From assembly GCA_045119215.1 (NCBI GenBank), contig JBGVDD010000168.1:62001-126000 (forward strand): a DNA stretch of 64,000 nt, in the 5' to 3' direction. A model generated the notes under the pieces. The model was not told where the DNA came from, did not search any database, and saw only the letters and a program-made list of their open reading frames with translations. Below, in pieces: positions 55,372 to 63,328 of this stretch. How positions within the stretch are numbered: the first letter of the stretch is position 1; each line of letters opens with the position of its first letter. The DNA is from RUG11237 sp045119215 (GTDB taxonomy: Bacteria; Bacillota; Clostridia; Lachnospirales; Lachnospiraceae). The position numbers and the translations under genes were made by a program.

Positions 55372-55695
55372 ATGGCAATTGCAGCAGATCTTTTGCAATG
55401 TTTGGTTCCTATTTCACAGTTTAACAAAGGTCAGGCAGCAAAGATATTTGACAGACTTCACTCTGAAAGAGAATTAATAGTTTTAAAAAACAATCAGCCT
55501 TCTGCAGTTATTCTGTCACCTGAAGAATATACAAGGCTGACAGAAATAGAGGAAGATTATTTCCTTTTATTAGAAGCAAATAAGCGAATGGAAGATAATG
55601 GAATTAATAAAACTATTTCATTTGATTCTGTAATGAGTGATTTAGGAATCAGTGAAGATGAACTTTTAGATACGGAGGATGTTGATGTCCAATGA
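55372..55695 (+). CDS. Phd/YefM-type antitoxin (orphan)
   Basis: A 107-residue DNA-binding antitoxin. The N-terminal Phd/YefM fold is seen in LVPISQFNKGQAAKIFDRL and IVLKNNQPSAVILSPEEYTRL, followed by an acidic C-terminal tail that would wrap the toxin. ATG 55372 follows GGAGGTG. Its stop overlaps the start of a RelE-like toxin gene that is broken, so the antitoxin is probably an orphan, still under its own promoter. Confidence 0.85.
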   Translation: MAIAADLLQCLVPISQFNKGQAAKIFDRLHSERELIVLKNNQPSAVILSPEEYTRLTEIEEDYFLLLEANKRMEDNGINKTISFDSVMSDLGISEDELLDTEDVDVQ

Positions 55696-55799
55696 CATGG
55701 AGTATTGAGTTTTTAGAAGAAGCAGAAAAAGATATGAAAAAACTGGATCATTCAGCCTAAGTGCAAGTGTGAAAAGGTATTCGAAAAAATTATGATTAA
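55692..55799 (+). pseudogene. Decayed RelE/ParE-type toxin
   Basis: It starts with ATGA overlapping the antitoxin stop and reads MTWSIEFLEEAEKDMKKLDH, a normal RelE-family N-terminus. TAA follows after 22 codons (55758), TGA after four more (55770), then KGIRKNYD and a third stop (55797). The rest of the toxin, including catalytic residues, is missing. One substitution (CAA to TAA) explains the first stop. Confidence 0.8.
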
Positions 55800-55836
55800 A
55801 AAAATGAAGCTTGAAGATAGTTTTTGTGTAAAATGC

Positions 55837-55865
55837 AATTTGTGTCAGCAGTGCTGACACAAATT
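55837..55865. repeat. 29-bp perfect palindrome, upstream copy
   Basis: AATTTGTGTCAGCA and TGCTGACACAAATT flank a central G. It lies 49 bases before the YhcG-like gene start. A second copy is inside that gene (56186-56212). Confidence 0.9.
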
Positions 55866-55913
55866 AAAACGTGCAAAGAATTTAGTAGTCTATCTAAAGA
55901 AAGGGCGATTTTG

Positions 55914-56900
55914 ATGAAAAACGAAATTACTTTTGCTGGAAATCTGATAAAGATTATAGAAGATTCAAGAAATAGTGCGTTGAAGAAGGTGAATGAAGAA
56001 CTTATTCGAATGTATTGGAAAGTTGGTGAATATTTAAGTAAAGAGTCGAAAGATGCAGTATTTGGAGATGGCTATATTGATGCTATTGCAAAAGAAATAC
56101 AAGATGCGTTTCCAGGCATAAAAGGTTTTAATAGACGTGGGCTCTACAGAATGAAACAGTTTTATGAAATTTATGAAGGGGATGAATTTGTGTCAGCATT
56201 GCTGACACAAATAAATTGGACGAATCATCTTGCAATTATGTCAAAAGCCAAGACTGTGGAGGAAAGGCATTTTTATATAACTTTGTGTGCAAAAGAATCA
56301 TATTCGTCGAGAGAATTAGAACGTCAAATTGATAGTGGTTACTATGAACGTTATATGCTTTCGAAAGAAAAAATTCTTCCAGAACCTATAAAGAGTTTAA
56401 AACAAAATCCGTTTTTGGATTCTTATGTAATAGAATTTTTAGACTTGCCGAAAAATTTTAAAGAAGCAGACTTAAGAAAAGGTTTAATCCAGAATATGAA
56501 GGAGTTTATTTTGGAAGTAGGGAAGGATTTTACGTTTATAGACGAGGAATATAGAGTGCAAGTTGGGGGAGAAGATTTCAGAATTGATTTGTTATTTTTT
56601 CATAGAGGCTTGCAATGTCTAGTTGCCTTTGAATTGAAAATTGGTAAGTTTAAACCAGAATATATTTCCAAGATGGATTTTTATTTAGAAGCATTGGATC
56701 GTCAAAAGAAGAAAGAGAATGAAAATCCAAGTGTGGGTATGGTTCTATGTGCTTCAAAAGATGATGAAGTAGTGGAATATGCGATGAGCAGGACTATGTC
56801 ACCGATGATGGTGGCAGAATACAAGTTACAGCTGCCGGACAAGGCTGTATTACAGAGAAAATTGCAAGAGTTAATCAATATTCCGTTAATTAAAGAGTGA
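55914..56900 (+). CDS. YhcG/DUF1016 family PD-(D/E)XK nuclease
   Basis: A 328-residue protein with an N-terminal DUF1016 helical domain (about 1-150; VNEELIRMYWKVGEYLS, FNRRGLYRMKQFYEIY) and a C-terminal nuclease domain. The catalytic triad reads D225 (RIDLLFF), E240 and K242 (FELKIG). The family is found in mobile and defence islands, and some members resolve or restrict DNA. ATG 55914 follows GAAAGGG, though the frame is open back to 55824. The downstream helicase gene is 25 bases away, suggesting one operon. A 27-bp palindrome lies in its coding sequence. Confidence 0.85.
   Translation: MKNEITFAGNLIKIIEDSRNSALKKVNEELIRMYWKVGEYLSKESKDAVFGDGYIDAIAKEIQDAFPGIKGFNRRGLYRMKQFYEIYEGDEFVSALLTQINWTNHLAIMSKAKTVEERHFYITLCAKESYSSRELERQIDSGYYERYMLSKEKILPEPIKSLKQNPFLDSYVIEFLDLPKNFKEADLRKGLIQNMKEFILEVGKDFTFIDEEYRVQVGGEDFRIDLLFFHRGLQCLVAFELKIGKFKPEYISKMDFYLEALDRQKKKENENPSVGMVLCASKDDEVVEYAMSRTMSPMMVAEYKLQLPDKAVLQRKLQELINIPLIKE
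56186..56212. repeat. 27-bp perfect palindrome, internal copy
   Basis: ATTTGTGTCAGCA and TGCTGACACAAAT around a central T, within the YhcG-like gene, encoding FVSALLTQI. It matches the upstream copy except for the centre and outermost bases. Confidence 0.9.
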
Positions 56901-56925
56901 GCTGTTGTTAAAAGGAGGGGGAGAA

Positions 56926-59412
56926 ATGGGTGAATTGAATTCTGCTGAAAAACTAAATATTGATTTTGAAACAGAGTATTCTACAGATGTAATGACTGGT
57001 GACAGAAATAAAAGAATGTATTTGTATTACCAGTTAATCAACAGTTTGAAGAAAGCGGAAAGTGTAGATATCATTGTTTCATTTCTGATGGAATCGGGTG
57101 TAAAGATGCTGCTGGGCGAATTGGAAAATGCGTTGAAACGGGGGGCAAAAATCAGAATCCTGACAGGAAATTATCTTGGGATTACACAACCATCGGCCCT
57201 GTACTTGATAAAAAGAAAGTTAGGGGACAGGGTGGATCTTCGGTTTTACAATGAAAAGGGACGTTCTTTCCATCCAAAGTCCTACATTTTTCATTATGTG
57301 GATCATAGTGAGTTGTACATTGGTTCTTCGAATATATCAAGGAGTGCGTTGACATCAGGCATTGAATGGAATTATAGATTTAGCAGTAAAACAGATGCTA
57401 AAAATTATGAAAAATTTTATCATACTTTTGAAGATTTGTTTGAAAATCATTCTATTGTAATAGATGATGAGGAACTAAAAAGGTATTCAAAAAACTGGCA
57501 TCGACCTGCAGTGTCAAAAGATTTAGATAAATATGATGTTTTAGAAGACAGTGCTGACGAAACAAATGTCCGGGGGCTGTATGAACCAAGGGGTGCACAA
57601 ATCGAGGCATTGTGTGCGTTGGAGGATACAAGGGCAGAAGGGGCAAAGAGAGCACTCATTTCCGCTGCCACAGGTGTTGGAAAAACCTATTTAGCAGCCT
57701 TTGATTCAAAGAATTACAAAAGGGTGTTATTTGTGGCTCACAGGGAAGAAATTTTGAATCAGGCAGCAGTTTCCTTTAAAAATGTGAGAAATTCGGAGGA
57801 TTATGGGTTTTTCAATGGTGCTGACAAATGCACAGACAAGTCTGTTATCTTTGCATCTGTAGCCACCTTAGGAAGACCAGAGTATCTTAATGACAAGTAT
57901 TTTACCCCGGATTATTTTGATTACCTGGTGATTGATGAATTTCACCACGCAGTTAACGATCAGTACAAAAGGATTGTGGAGTATTTCAAACCTCAATTCC
58001 TTCTGGGGTTGACGGCAACACCTGAGCGAATGGATGGCAGGAATATATATGAAATCTGCGATTACAATGTGCCTTATGAAATATCTCTGAAAGATGCTAT
58101 CAATAAGGGGATGCTTGTGCCTTTTCATTATTATGGGGTATTTGATGATACAGATTATACAAAACTTCATATTGTCAGGGGAAAATACGACGAAAAGGAA
58201 TTAAATGAGACGTATATTGGTAATGTACACAGACACGATTTGATTTATAAATATTATTGCAAATACGGTTCCAAAAGAGCCCTTGGTTTTTGCTGTTCCA
58301 GGGCACACGCAGAAGAAATGGCAAAAGAATTTTGTAACAGAGGTATCCCGTCGGTTTCTGTTTACAGCAACGGGAATGGGGAATTTTCGGAGGACAGGTG
58401 GACTGCAATTGAAAAGCTTAAAAATGGTGAAATCAAGGTGATTTTTTCCGTAGATATGTTCAATGAAGGTGTTGATATCACTTCTGTGGATATGGTAATG
58501 TTCTTAAGACCCACCGAGTCACCAGTGGTATTTCTGCAACAGCTTGGTCGTGGCCTTCGAAGGAGTAGAGGGAAAGAATATCTGAACGTGTTGGATTTTA
58601 TTGGAAATTATGAGAAAGCTGGACGTGTAAGATTCCTTCTGACAGGCAAATCATTCTCTGAGAAAGAACAGTATCATCCGGCAGACAGGTCATTGTTTCC
58701 AGATGATTGTTTGATTGATTTTGATATGAAGTTGATTGACTTGTTTGCTCAAATGGATAAGAAGCACTTGAAGGTAAGGGACCAAATTCGGAATGAGTAT
58801 TTCAGGGTAAAGGATTTGCTTGGAAAGAGGCCTTCCAGATTAGAACTTTTTACGTATATGGATGCTGACGTCTATCAGATGGTAATGACTCATTCCAAGG
58901 ATAATCCATTTAAGCGATATTTAGAGTATCTAAAAGAATGGAAGGAACTGACCGCAGATGAAGAATTTTTGTATCGGGGAATGGGAAGAGAATTTATAAA
59001 TCTGATGGAGAACACCAATATGACCAAGGTCTATAAGATGCCTGTACTTAAGGCATTTTATAATCAGGGAAGGGTGTTGATGGAAGTATCCGAAGAGCAG
59101 CTTTTGGCAAGCTGGAAGGAATTCTTCTCTACAGGAACAAACTGGAAAGATCTCGAAACTGGAATTACATATGAAAAGTATTGTGCAATTTCTGATAAAG
59201 ACCATGTGAAAAAAATTCTACAGATGCCGGTACATTTCCTGCTGGAATCCGGGAAAGGATTTTTTGTAAAACAGGAGGGGGCTGCATTAGCCCTCAGACC
59301 AGAGTTACAAGATATTATTTGCCTGCCTGGATTTGCAGAACAGATGAGGGATGTGATTGAATACAGGACAATGGATTATTATCAGAGAAGGTATAGGGAG
59401 AAAGGAAGATAG
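56926..59412 (+). CDS. PLD-family nuclease fused to SF2 helicase
   Basis: An 828-residue protein of the COG3886/COG1061 fusion type. The N-terminal phospholipase-D-like domain (about 20-185) has H116 and K118 in FHPKSYIF and GSSNIS. The superfamily 2 helicase (about 220-560) has Walker A ATGVGKT (K253), DEFH box (337-340), LTATP and a QxxGRxxR motif VI (QQLGRGLRRSR). The C-terminal ~270 residues match no domain I recognise. Such fusions are common in defence islands and could process foreign DNA. GGAGGGGG precedes ATG 56926. Confidence 0.88.
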   Translation: MGELNSAEKLNIDFETEYSTDVMTGDRNKRMYLYYQLINSLKKAESVDIIVSFLMESGVKMLLGELENALKRGAKIRILTGNYLGITQPSALYLIKRKLGDRVDLRFYNEKGRSFHPKSYIFHYVDHSELYIGSSNISRSALTSGIEWNYRFSSKTDAKNYEKFYHTFEDLFENHSIVIDDEELKRYSKNWHRPAVSKDLDKYDVLEDSADETNVRGLYEPRGAQIEALCALEDTRAEGAKRALISAATGVGKTYLAAFDSKNYKRVLFVAHREEILNQAAVSFKNVRNSEDYGFFNGADKCTDKSVIFASVATLGRPEYLNDKYFTPDYFDYLVIDEFHHAVNDQYKRIVEYFKPQFLLGLTATPERMDGRNIYEICDYNVPYEISLKDAINKGMLVPFHYYGVFDDTDYTKLHIVRGKYDEKELNETYIGNVHRHDLIYKYYCKYGSKRALGFCCSRAHAEEMAKEFCNRGIPSVSVYSNGNGEFSEDRWTAIEKLKNGEIKVIFSVDMFNEGVDITSVDMVMFLRPTESPVVFLQQLGRGLRRSRGKEYLNVLDFIGNYEKAGRVRFLLTGKSFSEKEQYHPADRSLFPDDCLIDFDMKLIDLFAQMDKKHLKVRDQIRNEYFRVKDLLGKRPSRLELFTYMDADVYQMVMTHSKDNPFKRYLEYLKEWKELTADEEFLYRGMGREFINLMENTNMTKVYKMPVLKAFYNQGRVLMEVSEEQLLASWKEFFSTGTNWKDLETGITYEKYCAISDKDHVKKILQMPVHFLLESGKGFFVKQEGAALALRPELQDIICLPGFAEQMRDVIEYRTMDYYQRRYREKGR

Positions 59413-59524
59413 AAGAGGTAATGCTGATAAAGAGCCCGTCAGATTTTGAAAAATTTAAGACCATGTATGGAATTGTCTATCGCAGGGAAGAAAAGAAACA
59501 ATTTGTTGATATAATGAGAAATGC

Positions 59525-59749
59525 GACTCCCTTTCCATTGGTGCCGCTATTGAGAACCTGATACTTGAGGCTACGAATTTAGGACTTGGAACACTTTGGA
59601 TTGCAAATACCTGCTTTGCGTATGATGCTCTTGTACAGTTTATCGATACGAAGGACCAACTTGTTGGTACAGTAGCTGTGGGTTATGCAGATGAATCTCC
59701 TGAAAAGAGACCAAGGAAAAACATGGATGATGTATTGGAATACCGGTGA
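59525..59749 (+). pseudogene. Nitroreductase remnant (C-terminal fragment)
   Basis: 74 codons reading IGAAIENLILEATNLGLGTL and ending in VAVGYADESPEKRPRKN, the C-terminal half of a nitroreductase-family flavoprotein. There is no start codon. The preceding frame (46 codons from ATG 59421) ends in another frame just inside it. The N-terminal FMN-binding half is absent. This fills most of the gap between the helicase and the AAA gene. Confidence 0.75.
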
Positions 59750-59750
59750 T

Positions 59751-59807
59751 GTACTGAACAGTTACATTACTACATAAAAAAGTGCAAATGCACAAAAAAT
59801 AGTAATG
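59751..59807. repeat. Repeat 15-mer and nested inverted repeats
   Basis: GTACTGAACAGTTAC (59751-59765) is the reverse complement of the 15-mer at 43656-43670. It runs into CATTACTA (59765-59772) / TAGTAATG (59800-59807), which encloses GTGCAAATGCAC (59782-59793). Confidence 0.7.
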
Positions 59808-59811
59808 CCTA

Positions 59812-59840
59812 TTGTAGTAAAAACAATATAGTGGTAAAAT
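59812..59840 (+). promoter_or_regulatory. Promoter for the DUF4143 ATPase gene
   Basis: TTGTAG (59812-59817), 17-base spacer, TAAAAT (59835-59840), with TGG making an extended -10. Confidence 0.65.
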
Positions 59841-59886
59841 GACATTACCAAAATTCGTGCAATACACGAAAACAAGGAGTGATACT

Positions 59887-61140
59887 ATGGAAATTAAGAG
59901 AGATTCATACCTTGAACAGTTAAAGATACGAAAAGATAATGGAATGATAAAGATTATCACGGGAATCAGGAGATGCGGCAAATCATTCCTGTTATTTGTG
60001 TTGTTTAAGAAATACTTATTGGAGAGTGGTGTAGATAATGATCACAACATTGAGATTGCGTTAGATGGAATTGAAAATGAGGAACTGAGAGATCCAAAGA
60101 AGTGTTATCAGCATATTAAAGAGCGGATGGAAGATGACCAGAAGTATTATCTGCTTTTGGACGAAGTACAGTTTATGCCACGATTTGAGGAAGTGCTGAA
60201 CAGTTTGCTTCGTATTGGCAACATTGACGTGTATGTAACCGGCAGCAATTCTAAATTTTTATCAAGCGATATTGTAACTGAATTTAGGGGCAGAGGAGAT
60301 GAAATCAGAATTTATCCGTTGTCTTTTGCAGAATTCTATGCGGCTTTTGATGGAGATTATGATGATGCTTGGGAGGAATATATGATATATGGTGGTTTAC
60401 CACAGGTGGCACAATTCTCTGTGGAACGCCAAAAGGCTGAGTATCTTAAAAATATTTTTACCAATGTTTATATCAAGGATGTGGTAGAGCGAAACAGGAT
60501 TCAAAATGTTGATGAAATAGGCACTTTGGTAGATATTCTTGCTTCTGCCATAGGAGCACCTACCAATCCAACCAAAATATCAAATACTTTCAAAAGTGAA
60601 AGAGGCATTAATTATAGCAATAAAACTATATCCAACCATATAGATTATCTTGCAGAAGCATTTTTGATTTCTAAAGCGGACCGGTATGATATTAAGGGTA
60701 GAAAATATGTAGGAGCAAATCTGAAATACTATTTTTCGGATGTTGGACTTAGAAATGCCAGACTGAATTTCAGGCAGCAGGAGACGACTCATATTATGGA
60801 GAACATTGTTTATAATGAGTTGCTTGTGCGTGGTTACAATGTGGATGTTGGTATTGTGGATGCATTTGCAAAGAATAGTGAAGGAAAGAGAGTTCATAAG
60901 CAGTTAGAGGTTGATTTTGTAGTGAACCAGGGTAGTCAGAGATATTACATTCAGGTGGCTTATGATATGACCTCTGAGGAAAAGCAGGCACAGGAACTTA
61001 ATTCATTCCGAAATATTCCGGATTCATTTAAGAAGATTGTTGTAGTGAATGGAACGAAGAAGCCTTGGAGAAATGAGGAGGGATTCGTGATCATGGGCAT
61101 GAAATATTTTTTGCTCAATGCAGATAGTTTGGAGTTTTAG
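59887..61140 (+). CDS. AAA ATPase with DUF4143 domain (COG1373)
   Basis: A 417-residue protein. The P-loop ITGIRRCGKSF (K32), Walker B YLLLDEVQF and sensor (VTGSNS) come first. A helical DUF4143 domain follows (about 190-400) with YSNKTISNHIDYL and the nuclease-like LEVDFVV segment. The family is widespread in gut bacteria, often in islands, with unproven function. ATG 59887 follows AAGGAGTG. It has its own promoter. Confidence 0.9.
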   Translation: MEIKRDSYLEQLKIRKDNGMIKIITGIRRCGKSFLLFVLFKKYLLESGVDNDHNIEIALDGIENEELRDPKKCYQHIKERMEDDQKYYLLLDEVQFMPRFEEVLNSLLRIGNIDVYVTGSNSKFLSSDIVTEFRGRGDEIRIYPLSFAEFYAAFDGDYDDAWEEYMIYGGLPQVAQFSVERQKAEYLKNIFTNVYIKDVVERNRIQNVDEIGTLVDILASAIGAPTNPTKISNTFKSERGINYSNKTISNHIDYLAEAFLISKADRYDIKGRKYVGANLKYYFSDVGLRNARLNFRQQETTHIMENIVYNELLVRGYNVDVGIVDAFAKNSEGKRVHKQLEVDFVVNQGSQRYYIQVAYDMTSEEKQAQELNSFRNIPDSFKKIVVVNGTKKPWRNEEGFVIMGMKYFLLNADSLEF

Positions 61141-61261
61141 TATGGAAAGTTTGAAATGTAAAAATGGGTCAAAACAAACATTAAAGGTGGTGGACGGATA
61201 AAAAAATAAAATATTTGGTTGTTCAGTACAAATACGAAAAAGAGATACTTGGGAGGCAGCT

Positions 61262-62431
61262 ATGATTATTTCAATATCAACTGAAGACAGATTAAAAGAC
61301 AGGGATGATGAGGAAAGAAAAGTGATTTTTCTGGATATAGATGGGGTTCTGCAGCCTACTTCATCACAGGAAAGATTTGAGCATGACATGGAAGCGCTTA
61401 AGAAAGAACTGGCGGAAGAATATAAAGATGAACATTTTCTTGAACTTGATAAATATGATGTAGGAGCAGTATATTATGACTGGGATAAAACCGCAGTAAG
61501 TAATCTGCATAAGCTGTTATCCTGGTGTGATGCAGAGATTGTACTGTCATCAGACTGGAGGCAGACAAAGACTTTAGAAGACATGAAGTGTCTTATGAAA
61601 ATCCATAAATTAGACCAGTATCTTACAGAGATGGTTCCGGAAACCCGCCAATGGTCATGGAAATATGAAGATATTCCTGCATATCTTTCAAAGCACCCAA
61701 AACTTTCCAAATATGTTGTAGTTGATGACATGAATATGGAAAAATATTTTAGAGGACGATTTGTAAGATGTGACAGATATTTAGGTCAGCATGAGTATAA
61801 TCAGATTTACAGGCTGTTGGAATATGGTCCATGGTGGGAAGACACACTATATAAAAATTATACAAGTGGAAATCTGGGGAGAACAATAGAAGATAAGTTT
61901 GACAAGGTTATTTTTCTTGATATAGATGGTGTGCTGAATGATGATGGAGAACGAAAGGCAGATGGAGAGATTATCTGTGAGGAATATGTATGGAACCTAA
62001 AAGAGATTGTGAATAAAACAAACGCAGAGATCATTTTATCATCTTCATGGAGATATGGTGCGATGGGATATGCCCGCAGCGGGTTTTCAGAAGAGAGTAA
62101 GGGTATGTCCGAATTATTGAGGCTGTTTGATGAGTATGACCTGAAAATAGCAGGAATAACTCCAATGATATGTAATGGACCGGATGGACGCCCACTGGAG
62201 ATAAGGACCTGGCTTTCCAGACGTCCTGAAGTATCAGGTTTTGTCATTCTTGATGATGAAACTTTCTGGAACTGGAAGTGGCTGACACCATTTGTAGTTA
62301 CAACATCATATCTAAAGGCTGATAAGAATGATAAAGAGATGAAAAGACGAGTTTGTGGTCTTGAAAGACGGGATGCATATGAAGCGATTGAAATTCTTAA
62401 TAACAAGCAACTTTCGGGTAATGAAGAATAA
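61262..62431 (+). CDS. Tandem HAD-domain protein of the RNA-repair (HAD_SAK) type
   Basis: A 389-residue protein made of two HAD phosphatase domains. Motif I occurs twice (FLDIDGVLQ with D25/D27, and FLDIDGVLN near 217-225). Motif II occurs twice (LSSDWRQ and LSSSWRYG), as does the acidic motif (VVDDMN and ILDDET). Both halves look intact. The spacing fits the HAD_SAK_2 domain described in Swiss-army-knife RNA repair proteins, but no ligase or kinase domain is fused here. GGGAGG precedes ATG 61262. A role in repairing cleaved RNA is inference. Confidence 0.7.
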   Translation: MIISISTEDRLKDRDDEERKVIFLDIDGVLQPTSSQERFEHDMEALKKELAEEYKDEHFLELDKYDVGAVYYDWDKTAVSNLHKLLSWCDAEIVLSSDWRQTKTLEDMKCLMKIHKLDQYLTEMVPETRQWSWKYEDIPAYLSKHPKLSKYVVVDDMNMEKYFRGRFVRCDRYLGQHEYNQIYRLLEYGPWWEDTLYKNYTSGNLGRTIEDKFDKVIFLDIDGVLNDDGERKADGEIICEEYVWNLKEIVNKTNAEIILSSSWRYGAMGYARSGFSEESKGMSELLRLFDEYDLKIAGITPMICNGPDGRPLEIRTWLSRRPEVSGFVILDDETFWNWKWLTPFVVTTSYLKADKNDKEMKRRVCGLERRDAYEAIEILNNKQLSGNEE

Positions 62432-62466
62432 ATGCAGCTGCAGATAGATAATAGGGAGTGTGGAAC

Positions 62467-62562
62467 ATGGGAATATACTTAAATCCTGGAAATGAAGGCT
62501 TTAAAAGGGCGATACGTTCTAAAGTATATAATGGAATTTTGGTTTGTGGGCAGTTATTCTAA
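62467..62562 (+). pseudogene. N-terminal remnant of an AAA-ATPase-like (PF09820) gene
   Basis: ATG 62467 opens MGIYLNPGNEGFKRAIRSK, the characteristic start of the AAA-ATPase-like/PD-(D/E)XK family. Similarity ends after RSKVY and a stop follows at 62560. The expected P-loop is absent. The ribosome site AGGGAG lies upstream. Confidence 0.7.
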
Positions 62563-62633
62563 AAGAAACGGATAAAATGATAGGACAGTGTGGACTTACG
62601 ATGCAACCCTGGGGTATCTGGATGAATAAATAA
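62541..62633 (+). pseudogene. GNAT acetyltransferase remnant
   Basis: In another frame, overlapping the previous remnant: GLWAVILKETDKMIGQCGLT followed by MQPW, a central GNAT segment, then a stop at 62631. Both ends of the gene are missing, so this is a fused scar of two deleted genes. Confidence 0.65.
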
Positions 62634-62646
62634 TTGAAAAAGTACG

Positions 62647-62678
62647 AATAGCCAAGGCCTATGGGAACCTTGGCTATT
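62647..62678 (+). terminator. Hairpin, likely old terminator
   Basis: A perfect 11-bp stem AATAGCCAAGG / CCTTGGCTATT with loop of 10, and a weak T-run (TATTTG). Probably the terminator of the lost acetyltransferase gene. Confidence 0.55.
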
Positions 62679-62866
62679 TGTGCGTGTAGTAATGCTATGA
62701 GTTTAAGTGAAAAAATACAAGGAAAGTACAAATTGAGTTATCAAGGTTTGTGTGGTACAATGAGTTTAATTGAGAAACTTAAATGCATAACCGAAGAGTG
62801 TAGTGGTTTAACGTAGGTGTTCTTGATAATTTCAGGATGGAATATAAGGATTAGGAGATGATATAT

Positions 62867-63328
62867 TTGGCTATTATGACAGTATACCATGGGGGATATC
62901 AGCCAGTAGAATATCCAGAAATTCGTGTAGGCCGTAACACAAAAGATTTTGGAATAGGATTCTACTGCACAATTATTAAGGAACAAGCTCAAAGATGGGC
63001 AAGACGATATGATACAAAGATTGTCTCAATTTACGATGTGAAATTAGACACCAGTTTAAGCATAAAAGAATTTAAAGAAATGACAGAAGAATGGCTGGAT
63101 TTTATTATTGCATGTCGAAGTGGGAAAAAACATAATTATGATATTGTAATTGGTGCAATGGCGGATGATCAGATTTATAACTTTATTTCAGATTATATGG
63201 ATGGCGTGCTTACCAGGGAACAATTTTGGATAATGGCAAAATTTAAATATCCAACTCATCAAATTGTGTTTTGCACAGAAGATGCATTGCACTGTTTACA
63301 ATATAGAGGGTTTGAAGAGGTGATATAA
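62867..63328 (+). CDS. DUF3990 family protein, predicted ADP-ribosyltransferase fold
   Basis: A roughly 153-residue protein with the DUF3990 pattern: YHGG near the start (H8), DFGIGFY (27-33), a QA-x2-WA segment, and YNFISDYMDG with a closing QIVFCTEDAL. The family is placed with ADP-ribosyltransferase folds, where the His and Tyr would bind NAD. TTG 62867 lies nine bases after AGGAG; ATG 62858 touches it and is unlikely. The stop overlaps the next start (TAATG), so the two are translationally coupled. A toxin role is inference. Confidence 0.75.
   Translation: MAIMTVYHGGYQPVEYPEIRVGRNTKDFGIGFYCTIIKEQAQRWARRYDTKIVSIYDVKLDTSLSIKEFKEMTEEWLDFIIACRSGKKHNYDIVIGAMADDQIYNFISDYMDGVLTREQFWIMAKFKYPTHQIVFCTEDALHCLQYRGFEEVI

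Noticed and set aside
62697..62816. 39-codon open frame before the DUF3990 gene
   Set aside because: No ribosome site and no recognisable family; possibly the trace of a lost small gene.
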